In this document: positions 20,388 through 29,609 of the stretch, in pieces | How the letters are laid out: every line of letters starts with the position of its first letter | How positions within the stretch are numbered: position 1 is the first letter of the stretch | Assembly (NCBI RefSeq): GCF_000001735.4 | Contig: NC_003070.9 | Span: forward strand, 9,052,001-9,116,000 | DNA length: 64,000 nt | Direction: 5' to 3' | DNA from: Arabidopsis thaliana | Taxonomy: Eukaryota; Streptophyta; Magnoliopsida; Brassicales; Brassicaceae | Program-made: the position numbers and the translations under genes | Notes under the pieces: model-generated | Databases searched by the model: none | The model's input: only the letters and a program-made list of their open reading frames with translations | Told to the model about the DNA's origin: nothing

Positions 20388-23272
20388 CTACTTCCGTGGA
20401 AAGTGGCTTCGAGTTCTTGGCATAATTTGAGGAAATCTTGGTAATTTTCTGTCAGGGAACATGGAGGAGGTAGCTGGAGAAGAAGTAGGTAATGGTGGAT
20501 TAATGATTGGTCTTGGTTTGATTTCTTTGATCTCAACTACAACGCAATCCGATGTCAGAAACGTTTGAGCCACTGATGAAGCGTGTTCCAAGCAACATCT
20601 CACAACCTGTGTTTCAGTTTCCCAGACAATGAGATGCAGAAACATAGATCGAAGAGAGCTCAATACATTAGTCATGTGGTTTTACCTTGGTTGGATCAAT
20701 TATACCAGCCAACATCAGATCTTCATATTGATTCTTTGCAGCATTGTAACCGTACATGGTGTTTTTGTTCGATAAGACCTGCAGATTTCAGAAGTTAGTT
20801 TAGTGGAAGTTAAGGCTGGTTCTAGAGAGCTAACATTGTGAGATACCTTTTCTATGACGATATTGCCATTTGTGTCTGCGTTTTTGGCTATAAGTCTTAT
20901 GGGGTAGCTCAATGCTTTCTTGAAGATTTCAGCTCCAATCTGCTTATAGTGTTGCAAGAAAAAGGATCACATCTTCTGTGATGTTTTCACTTCCATGGAC
21001 TTAAATCAAGTATACCTTCTGTTCTGTGTTGTCAAGGGTCTCTTTGATTCTGTCCACTTTTGTAGCCAGTCGCAAGAGGGCGCAACCACCACCAACTACA
21101 ATCCCTTCTTCAATTGCTGACTAAATTCTCAGAGATCAGGATTCTTGGACTGACAATTTCTGAACCACGGGAATCGCATGTTTTGACTGGAGTTACCTTA
21201 GTTGCATTCAGGGCATCTTCAACCTTTAGCTGTTTATCCTTCAACTCAACTTGTGTCAGTGCACCTACCTAAGGCCTTTGGAAGTTAGTTCAACATGATC
21301 AGATTGTTTCTTGGTATCAGTGCTTTAGAAAGTCACCTGGATTATTGCAATTCCACCAGATAATCTGGCTACTCTTTCATTGAGGATCTTCTTCTGAAAA
21401 TTCTCCTCGGTGTTCTGAATTACACATAAAGATCATATGAAAACAGGAGCATCCACATATGATGAGTAGAAATGTCAATTTCTTTTAGGTTCTTCCAGTT
21501 ATAATGCCTACAAAGAAGTCACTTGGTTAACAAAATGAGAAGACATAGATGATAGAAGGACCTCGATAAGATTTTTAATCTGCGAAACCCTTTCGTCGAC
21601 TGCTTTCTGGGTGAATCCGTTGGTAACAATCAGTGTTGAATCCTTAGTAACAAGAACCCTTTTTGCTGTTCCTAAGACCTCCTTTCCAGCCTTTTCTAAG
21701 CTCAGGCCCATCTCATCTCTGATCACGGTGGCTACGCAGAGAGAATAACCCAGTGATTCAGACTAACAATAAGAAAATTATACTCAAAGCAAAACTGGTG
21801 TATGCCATATGTGAAGATGGAGCTTGACTACCTCCAGTAAAGATTGCAAGATCATCCAAGCAGTGACTCTTGCGCTCCCCAAAAGCAGGAGCTTTGATGG
21901 CTGCCACCTTCAGGTTACCTTTTAGTTTGTTCCTAATAACAGGAGCAAGAGCGTCTTGCTCAATATCTTCGGCAACTATTAGAACTGGAAATTCCTCTTT
22001 AACAGCAGAATCCAATATCTTGAACATATCTTTTGGATTTGTTATTTTCTTATCTACCAAAAGCAGCTACAACAAAACAATGCAGGTATTCTCTTAGCCA
22101 TTGGTATTCCAAGCAAACCAGAAACAAAAAAACTGAGAGGATTTGGTTCAGACCTTGCAATCATGGAATTCAGCTTCCCTCTTCCTTCGATCAGTGACAA
22201 AGTATGGCGATAAGTAGCCACGATTAAACTGCATTCCTTCCACAATCTCGAGATTGTTCACAAGGTATTTTCCTTTCTCTATTGTTACTACACCAGTCCT
22301 TCCTACTTGTTGAAAAGCATTGGAAATCATGTTTCCCACTTCGTAGTCATTCCCCGCACTAACTGCTGCAACATGAGCAAGCTCATGATCTTCAATCTGC
22401 AAACACGAGGTTCGCGGTTTGCACTATTAAAGCTAGCTAATTAACTCCATTCTCATGAGTACTCTCAAGAGTTAAAAGGCATGGATCATTCACCTCTCTG
22501 GACATTGACTTGAGCTCTAAAACAAGAGCTTTTGTGGTTTTCTCAATACCACGGGCAACTTGGATGGGATTTGTTCCAGCAGAAATCACCTGAAGATGAG
22601 AAAAATGGGTTAATTCACAAGTAGAAAGCACATATGGTGATGCATTATCCAATTGGTCATAATGGGAATCTGTATACCTTAATACCTTCAGTAATAAGGC
22701 CATGAGCAAGAATTATAGATGTAGTGGAACCATCACCGGCAAGGTCATTAGTCTTAGCACCCGCTTGCCTCACAAGTTTCACTCCAACATTCTCTAACGG
22801 GTCCTCCAATTCAATCTACACCACACAATAAAAACTGATAATGATTTTGGTATTTCTTTAAGCATCATCACAGAAGCGTGTCGCAATAAAAGGTACGTAA
22901 GTGAGAAACCTCTTTAAGAACAGTTTCACCGTCATTGACAATCCTAGGAGGCCCGTACTTGTTCTGCAACACCACGTTTCGTCCCTTTGGACCTAACGTC
23001 ACGCCTAATAGTTTAGCCACCATATCTGCACCTGCCTTCACCACCATTATCCATCATAAGAAAACGAAATTCTATAAAAGTGCCCGAAAGAAGAACGAGA
23101 AAACCTGAAGCTTCTTGGTGACAGAGCCATCACGGTTAAAGTGAACTTCTTTTGCAGCAGCTCTTACTCTCAGAACGAAATTCGGTGAAGATGAAGAAGA
23201 AGAAGATGGCTTTTTGCGGAAAGTTCGATCAGAAAGAGGCAACGCAGAGAGAGCAGCTTGTGAGAAAGCCAT
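20388..23272 (-). CDS. CPN60B4: Chloroplast chaperonin 60 subunit beta 4
   Basis: A group I chaperonin (GroEL-type) of 611 residues (I believe AT1G26230). Exons on the minus strand: 23272-23105, 23035-22910, 22815-22678, 22589-22494, 22396-22154, 22066-21832, 21731-21562, 21414-21337, 21268-21197, 21120-21016, 20939-20847, 20778-20686, 20606-20388. A Ser-rich plastid transit peptide precedes [15 protein letters not shown]. The ATP/Mg motif GDGSTT and the later [14 protein letters not shown] are intact. The last exon ends in a non-canonical Pro/Arg/Ser-rich tail ([19 protein letters not shown], then [19 protein letters not shown]) instead of the usual short GGM-type end. Family knowledge: this isoform assists folding of NdhH for the plastid NDH complex, and its C-terminal extension is needed for that client. 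Confidence 0.95.
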
Positions 23273-23386
23273 TGCCGTTAAAAAGAGCAAGGACTACAAA
23301 AAAAATTATCAGCTTCTGAGATTGAGTAGCAAGATTATATTATAAGGTGGGAAAAAGATCTCATATCTCTTCCTATACTTTTGGTG

Positions 23387-23429
23387 TTGGGCCGAGTTAT
23401 AGTAAGCAATTTTGTTGGTTCGGGCCCAA
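23387..23429. promoter_or_regulatory. Site II (TGGGCC) elements upstream of CPN60 beta-4
   Basis: TTGGGCC at 23387-23393 and GGGCCCAA at 23422-23429 lie 115-157 bp before the CPN60 beta-4 start. Paired site II/TCP-binding elements are frequent in plant promoters of organelle-biogenesis and protein-folding genes. Confidence 0.5.
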
Positions 23430-25230
23430 CAGAAGAAAGAAACCCATTCAACACTCAAGAGGGTCCAATAGTTAACATGTAGTCTCGATTAATCTCTCGC
23501 AAAAGTTTTCAAAATGATGATAAATTAATCATAGAAATTGTCAAAGAACCGCATTTGGCTCGAATGAATGTTCTATATAGTACCCATTTCATGAGAAACT
23601 GAAGATGAAAAGGAAGAGTGAGTTAATTTAGTCACAGACTCATTGAGAATGCATAGTCTCAATTGCAAGGTATAAGCAAATTGATCATTTGTGGAAATAT
23701 TTATGGCTAATCAATGTGCTGACAAATTTAAGATCTCATATAAAATAAGTCTTGTAATTTTGATTATGTTGGTGATGCTTGTGCAATTTGAACATCCCAA
23801 GAGTGTATTTGATTGTACAACTACAAACCATTATCGATTACTTTAATCAATGAATCTAAAACCACAGAGCGGAACATGTCATTTTTGGCTTGAGTCCGGT
23901 AATTCATAACATTATTGTTTGAGCAATACTCCTCCATCTCGATTTAACTCTTAATGCGGCCGTTTCAATTATCAGAGATCAGATTCAACCAGATTATGTT
24001 GAAACAAGATTCAATTGTTCACTCGTAAAGAGTTGAGATACCAAAAACAATGTATCTTCAAAAGTTGAGCCATATATTAGCAAACTGCTAATATATGGCA
24101 TGAGTAAAAAACTCATCGAAGAAATTTCATATAGCACCATGCTCGTGTAGTCTGAAACATTAAATCAGTTAACACAGACTATGATTTTCTTAGGTGCATA
24201 TCAAAAACTGAACAATTCTCAGTACTTTAATTCTAAAACCACATGAACAAAGGACAAGCCAATAAAACAGATAAAAACCGGATTTGAAAAGAGAAAACAG
24301 AGCAATTCAGAGAACTTTGAAGGTTGTATAATAAATATATCAACATGAATTTTGAATTCAGTGGCACATTTTTCTCATCATCATGCTCTGTTTTCCTTTC
24401 AATACAAAATTAAACAAACTAACACCACTCAATACCCAGATTTCAGCTATTGGCCAATACACATTTCTGAGAAGCTCAACTATTGAACAACCCAACAAAA
24501 GAAGCGTAAAAAGCCAAAATATAGCACCAATTGAGTACCTTTTTCTCGATTTGTTCCTTGCATCTATAAATCTCAAAGATGCAAGGGGCTATACAGTGCT
24601 TTAATTACTATAGCAAGAAATCAAGATAAAAATCCAAACTTTGTACACAGAAGAGAAATTGAGCATACACCCATAAATCAACAAATTTTACTAGAATTGA
24701 AAACGATCCTATAACGAAATCGATAATGTTGACGGCTGCATTGGATTAGTGATTCATGGAAGCATTTTATAAGAAGACAACAACTTGGATTAGGTTAAGA
24801 ACCGGGTCGGGTTTTTTTCTGATTATTAAATGTTTCTGTCGTTTTATCACTTTAATAAGCAACTGCATGTCGTTTTATTGTTGACGGTAGTTTTCAGTAG
24901 AAATCGAGGGCCGGGTAATGTTATTTTGGGCCGAGTCCAATTACAAATGTTTTTTTTTAGAATTATAATAGTTGAGAAATAATATCTTGTCTCCTATAAT
25001 AATGTTCTCGTGGTGAATTAATCCGTGATGTATAAAAAGACCAAAACAAACATAAGTAAAGAACTAAAGATGGCTAATTTGAAGATTGGTCATGTCGACA
25101 GTCGACTAAACTTGTTTGCTCAGCTCTTATTAGTCTCATTTCTACCTTCTTTTTAACGATTTTTTTTTGTATGGTCGTAATAGATAGGAAGCAGATTATA
25201 TGTATTCGTACAAGACGACTAGAATATTTG
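23430..25230. other. Intergenic region with a strong inverted repeat
   Basis: No convincing gene. A perfect 14-bp inverted repeat lies at 24069-24099, annotated separately. Another TTGGGCC site occurs near 24926-24933 and ORFs at 24358-24604 overlap on both strands without family resemblance. An unannotated transcript cannot be excluded. Confidence 0.4.
24069..24099. repeat. Perfect 14-bp inverted repeat with 3-nt loop
   Basis: GCCATATATTAGCA (24069-24082), loop AAC, TGCTAATATATGGC (24086-24099). It is followed at once by a second small palindrome TGAGTAAAAAACTCA (24101-24115). It could form a stem-loop in RNA or cruciform DNA; no adjacent gene explains it. Confidence 0.75.
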
Positions 25231-25610
25231 TTTATTGAAGTTTATGAATGTTTCTTAGAGAAATAGTGTTCTATTGTTTCTTAAGTCAAATTAGCTTTAG
25301 ATTTTTTCTAATAAAGAATAAGTAGAGAAGAATGCGTCTTCGGTGACTATCCCTAATTACCATATTACATATTTGAATAGGTCGACGAGTTTGAAGTTTG
25401 TAAATAATGTCAATTTAAATTCGACGTCAGATTAGGAATATGAAGTTTCTTTCCCACTTCTCTCTATCACTTTGCGAACAGTAGTTCTAAATTACAACTT
25501 GCATTTAACTCGTAATTTTGGAGTATCTCCTTCTTGCGCTGGTTTTTTCTCAAGTAAATCTGCCTAGTGGTAATAAGAGAGATTACAAAGAAATGATACA
25601 TTGCTCTCAA
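25231..25610 (-). repeat. Orphan copy of an extensin-gene upstream module
   Basis: This block is a diverged direct duplicate of 27722-28083, which is the promoter-side flank of the minus-strand extensin gene. Shared strings include TTTATTGAAGTTTATGAATG, GGAGTATCTCCTTCTTGCGC and CATTGCTCT. Here the block sits 3' of that extensin gene with no extensin sequence attached, so it looks like the leftover promoter of a lost tandem copy. Confidence 0.7.
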
Positions 25611-25614
25611 AAAG

Positions 25615-25785
25615 TATGAAACAATATTATTATTATTATTTTTTTTTTGAAATCCAGGAGGTTCAGGGCCGAAACCCGTAATCCCCCCAGGCCCGAAACT
25701 ACAACATGTAATATTAGTTTCGTTCCAAGCATCACTCGAACCGGCGACCTCTAAGCTTCGCCTAGGGTCTTTATGAAACAATATT
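25615..25785 (-). mobile_element. SINE (tRNA-related) with 14-bp target-site duplication
   Basis: TATGAAACAATATT occurs at 25615-25628 and again at 25772-25785. The 143 bp between them, read on the minus strand, starts AAGACCCTAGGCGAAGC, carries a pol III B-box-like GGTTCGAGTGA, and ends in an A-rich tail of the form (A)n(TAA)n beside the duplication. The tail plus long direct target duplication is the SINE signature; an A-box is unclear, so it may be 5'-shortened. Family probably AtSB/RAthE type. Confidence 0.75.
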
Positions 25786-26139
25786 TTCTTCCAATTTCAC
25801 CATTTATCCAATATATAACTGTTGCGGAGAACATTTTTTTGTATAGAAACTGAGATATATAAGTTTTCAATTTCCTTCATCAGGCGCCAGATTAATGGAT
25901 AGATTTATACTGATTCAATGAGATTTATTCAGATTGTGTAATAGTTATAGATGGACGACAAGAACATTGATCTTTCAAAGAGGACAACAAAAATGAACCT
26001 GGGTCCAAAACAAATGTTACATTGTATTTCTTATATATCAAAATATAGAAAGAAAAGTTTTTATTCCATGAATACGATGGCCAATCGCTAAACGAATATA
26101 TCATTCTTTTAAAATTCAGTTCATCATGTATAGATTTGG

Positions 26140-27576
26140 TTAGTATATTGGAGGAGGGGGTGAGCTATAGCTATAGCTATAGCTTGGAGGTGGCGGTGGA
26201 GACTTGTAAACGTATGGAGGAGGTGATGGCGACTTGTAGACATAGGGAGGTGGTGGCGGAGAGCTGTAGACGTAAGGAGGAGGTGGTGGCGACTTGTAAA
26301 CATACGGAGGAGGCGGTGGAGAGCTGTAGACGTACGGAGGAGGTGGTGGCGACTTGTAAACATATGGAGGAGGCGGTGGAGAGCTGTAGACGTATGGAGG
26401 AGGAGGGGGAGACTTGTAAACATATGGAGGAGGCGGTGGAGAACTGTAAACATAAGGAGGAGGTGGTGGCGACTTGTACACATATGGTGAAGGTGGAGGA
26501 GAACTATAAACGTAAGGAGGAGGTGGTGGCGACTTGTAAACATATGGAGGAGGCGGTGGGGAGTTGTAAACGTATGGAGGAGGAGGGGGAGACTTGTAAA
26601 CATATGGAGGAGGCGGTGGAGAGCTGTAGACGTATGGAGGAGGAGGGGGAGACTTGTAAACATATGGAGGAGGCGGTGGAGAGCTGTAAACATAAGGAGG
26701 AGGTGGTGGCGACTTGTAAACATATGGAGGTGGTGGTGGAGAGCTATAGACGTAAGGAGGTGGTGGTGGAGACTTGTAAACATATGGTGGAGGTGGAGGA
26801 GAACTATAAACGTAAGGAGGAGGTGGTGGCGACTTGTAAACATATGGAGGTGGTGGTGGAGAGCTGTAGACGTATGGAGGAGGAGGGGGAGACTTGTAAA
26901 CATATGGAGGAGGCGGTGGAGAGCTGTAAACATAAGGAGGAGGTGGTGGCGACTTGTAAACATATGGAGGTGGTGGTGGAGAGCTATAGACGTAAGGAGG
27001 TGGTGGTGGAGACTTGTAAACATATGGTGGAGGTGGAGGAGAACTATAAACGTAAGGAGGAGGTGGTGGCGACTTGTAAACATATGGAGGTGGTGGTGGA
27101 GAACTGTAGACGTAGGGTGGTGGTGGCGGAGACTTGTAAACATATGGAGGAGGCGGTGGAGAGTTATAGACGTATGGAGGAGGAGGGGGAGACTTGTAAA
27201 CATATGGAGGAGGCGGTGGAGAGCTGTAAACATAAGGAGGAGGCGGTGGCGACTTGTAAATATATGGAGGTGGTGGTGGAGAGCTATAGACGTAAGGAGG
27301 TGGTGGGGGAGACTTGTAAATATATGGTGGAGGTGGAGGAGAACTATAAACGTATGGAGGAGGTGGTGGCGACTTGTAAATATATGGAGGAGGTGGTGGA
27401 GAACTATAAACGTAAGGAGGAGGTGGTGGAGAGCTATAGATATGTGTAGGAGGTTTGTAAACATATGATGGTGGTGATGGTGGAGAGTATGTGTATTGGG
27501 CACTTGTATGAGCAGAAACGGAATACAAGGCTATGACCAACATAAGTAAAGACGGCCAACCATTAGGATTGGCCAT
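26140..27576 (-). CDS. Extensin-like hydroxyproline-rich cell-wall protein (60-bp repeat gene)
   Basis: A single exon encodes 478 residues (I believe AT1G26240). The N-terminal signal peptide reads MANPNGWPSLLMLVIALYSV with cleavage expected near SAHTSAQ. About forty ten-residue units alternate SPPPPPYVYK and SPPPPPYVYS. In extensins the prolines after Ser become hydroxyproline and are arabinosylated, and YVY motifs form isodityrosine cross-links, so the product should polymerise in the wall. The protein ends SYSYSYSSPPPPIY. At DNA level the period is exactly 60 bp, with a recent 240-bp higher-order duplication. The in-frame start shares MA-PN-WPSLLM with the divergent neighbour at 31903, showing common origin. 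Confidence 0.94.
   Translation of the reverse strand: MANPNGWPSLLMLVIALYSVSAHTSAQYTYSPPSPPSYVYKPPTHIYSSPPPPPYVYSSPPPPPYIYKSPPPPPYVYSSPPPPPYIYKSPPPPPYVYSSPPPPPYIYKSPPPPPYVYSSPPPPPYVYKSPPPPPYVYNSPPPPPYVYKSPPPPPYVYSSPPPPPYVYKSPPPPPYVYSSPPPPPYVYKSPPPPPYVYSSPPPPPYVYKSPPPPPYVYSSPPPPPYVYKSPPPPPYVYSSPPPPPYVYKSPPPPPYVYSSPPPPPYVYKSPPPPPYVYSSPPPPPYVYKSPPPPPYVYSSPPPPPYVYKSPPPPPYVYSSPPPPPYVYKSPPPPPYVYNSPPPPPYVYKSPPPPPYVYSSPPPSPYVYKSPPPPPYVYSSPPPPPYVYKSPPPPPYVYSSPPPPPYVYKSPPPPPYVYSSPPPPPYVYKSPPPPPYVYSSPPPPPYVYKSPSPPPYVYKSPPPPPSYSYSYSSPPPPIY
26615..27101 (-). repeat. 240-bp higher-order duplication inside the extensin gene
   Basis: Bases 26615-26861 match 26855-27101 without a difference that I can find, an offset of four 60-bp units. 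A third, more diverged copy follows at 27181-27360. Adjacent 60-bp units outside the block differ at several sites, so the block copied as a unit, recently. Confidence 0.8.
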
Positions 27577-27686
27577 ATTGATTGAACTTGTGTGCTCTTG
27601 TCTCTATTCTCAGTTTTTGTAATTAGTTTGGTTTGTACTTTTCAACTGATTTGTTTTTGATGAAATTGTAATACAAAGGAAACACA

Positions 27687-27693
27687 TTATATA
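27687..27693 (-). promoter_or_regulatory. TATA box of the minus-strand extensin gene
   Basis: TATATAA on the minus strand, 111-117 bp before the ATG at 27576. The paralogue at 31903 has the same motif at a comparable distance. Confidence 0.6.
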
Positions 27694-27721
27694 GCACTCA
27701 GTACGACAACTTGAATCTTTG

Positions 27722-28083
27722 TTTATTGAAGTTTATGAATGCTTCAAATTTCGTCCAACGAAAAATTAGAGAGGAAAATGTCTTTGGTAACTACCCCTCA
27801 CCGGTTACCGCATATTTCATATTTGAAAAAATAGACTTTGAAGTTGTCAATTTAAACTCGACGCCAAGTAAAGAAGTTTCTTTCCGACTTCTCTTTCACT
27901 CAATTTGTAAACATTAGTTCTAGCTAAATTACAACTTTTGATTTGAAATATGGATGTTATGGTAATTCGTAATTTGGAGTATCTCCTTCTTGCGCTGGTT
28001 TTTCTCTAAAGTAAATTTGCCGAGGGGTAATAACTTTAAGAGAAAATAGTTAAGTTACAAAGGTGTGTAACATTGCTCTGAAA
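27722..28083 (-). promoter_or_regulatory. Extensin upstream module, functional copy (minus-strand gene)
   Basis: Lies 146-507 bp upstream of the extensin start. Its core, in gene orientation GGGGTAGTTACCAAAGAC (near 27780-27800), recurs as GGGGTAGCTACCAAAGAC upstream of the paralogous extensin at 31903 and, diverged, in the orphan block at 25231-25610. Such conservation amid neutral drift suggests a regulatory role; the ACC-rich core is MYB-site-like. Confidence 0.55.
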
Positions 28084-28900
28084 TTAGTTTATTCTGACTT
28101 TATCATTCATCTAACTACGACAAAAAATAAAATTGGAACGTGGTATTTACTTCGTCTAACTCTTTGTTTCATCAATCTTCTTCTCTCTTTTTTTGGTCAT
28201 TTCAAAGTAAAACCGTCGATCCTTATACTGACTCCTAGTTATTTATGTAGACTCTTGTATATATGTACAAATGGATGAAAAGGACAAATATCCTAGTCTC
28301 CATCATATAGTCTAATTTAAGGACGCCACTTTTTAAAGTTTTCTTCTTAAGGCTCCAAATGGTGATTAAGACATTGAATCAGCTGAATAAGATGAATAAT
28401 GCTAAAATTATCCCACTAATCAGTTTTTTTTTCCAAAGATCGATCTACAAATTCATTAATTTATATTCGTTTTTTTATCACATGGCAATGGGTTTCTCAC
28501 TCTATCCTAAATGTTTTTGTGTATAATTTTGTTGGCCTTTTGTCTATTTCTCATTGAAGAGATCATATTCTGTTTGCAACTATTTTTTACGGTTCCAAAT
28601 ACTTCTTACATTATTTATATAGCGTTTATGCTAAATTAATTATGTATGGTTGTATTTTACTTAATTTTCTGTTTAAAAGTATTTAGTAATTTCTCGTTTT
28701 CCAATGGAATTTTATAATACAATATTAAAATAATGACCAAAATTACATATTTTATAAATTGAGGTGTTTTTTTTGTTAATTTAAAACGCTATAGGCACGG
28801 CATTGCTCTCATGCCGCTAGGTTTTTTTTTCTTTATATCTATAAAGGCTTTTTAATTTGAAAACATAGTAACTAATACAAGCTATGACTCTTTGGGTCAT

Positions 28901-29146
28901 ATGATTTTACAAAGTTATGGTAAATTTAGCATTAAAAAGTCATACAAAAGCTATGAAGACTTAATGGTTGTTGTCACGGCCGTGTCCATGGTTGCCACGA
29001 CACTCAACATTTTCCACCGACCACCGCATTTCTTGAACTTATGGGAAGGCTTGATTGGTCTCCCTCTCAAGGTCCTTGGAGCATTGACGAGGTCCACTTC
29101 TTATGGTTTCGCAAAGGTAGTAACAATATATAAGGAAAAAAACTAA
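28901..29146 (+). pseudogene. Unassigned 81-codon ORF, possible gene relic
   Basis: Contains MVVVTAVSMVATTLNIFHR, PPHFLNLWEGLIGLPLKVLG and ALTRSTSYGFAK, then a GTAGTA donor-like string at about 29117 just after GCAAAG. It is hydrophobic in the middle and better balanced than surrounding AT-rich ORFs. I know no matching family; either a small gene exon or a decayed fragment. Confidence 0.25.
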
Positions 29147-29563
29147 ATATGTCGATAAATAAAACTTTAATTGAAGATGTACTAGTAGCTATGGTAACGG
29201 ATTGTACATCACTGATTTTGTGATTTTCCAATGCAATAGATAAAAAAATATCCCATTAGTTACAAATTACATAGCTAATTTTGATTTATCAATTATCAAC
29301 AATGTTTGCTGATATTATTGGTTATGTACTTCCAAAATATACTTTGTTGATTTGTTCGACATCAAAACTTCACGATCGAACTAGGAACCCTTTCTGACCC
29401 AAACGCATGTGCCCAATATCTGTCCACACGAGTCCGCGACCCATTCATCCTCTTTGTACGACTTAGAACCGGTTTATGTTTTATGATGATCAAAAGAAAG
29501 TAACTCGTAATATCATAATATGATCTCCAAATCTACTTACTTCTTTAGCTCTTAAATTCAGAC

Positions 29564-29609
29564 CACGTGCGTCAATCTCACGTGCATGGCTTCATTAAGA
29601 GTTCACGTG
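29564..29609. promoter_or_regulatory. Cluster of three CACGTG G-boxes
   Basis: CACGTG at 29564-29569, 29579-29584 and 29604-29609. The last two lie in repeated CACGTGCATGSCTTC strings that also contain the RY-type CATGC core. This is the binding site class of bHLH and bZIP factors. No gene start lies within 2 kb on either side. Confidence 0.5.

Noticed and set aside
25629..25771. A tRNA gene suggested by the B-box-like GGTTCGA
   Set aside because: No A-box, no acceptor stem or anticodon arm; the A-rich tail and target duplication indicate a SINE instead.
26124..27503. 459-residue His/Leu-rich and 437-residue Cys/Glu-rich open frames over the first extensin gene
   Set aside because: They are other frames of the 60-bp extensin repeat; only the SPPPPPYVY frame has a signal peptide and a conserved start.
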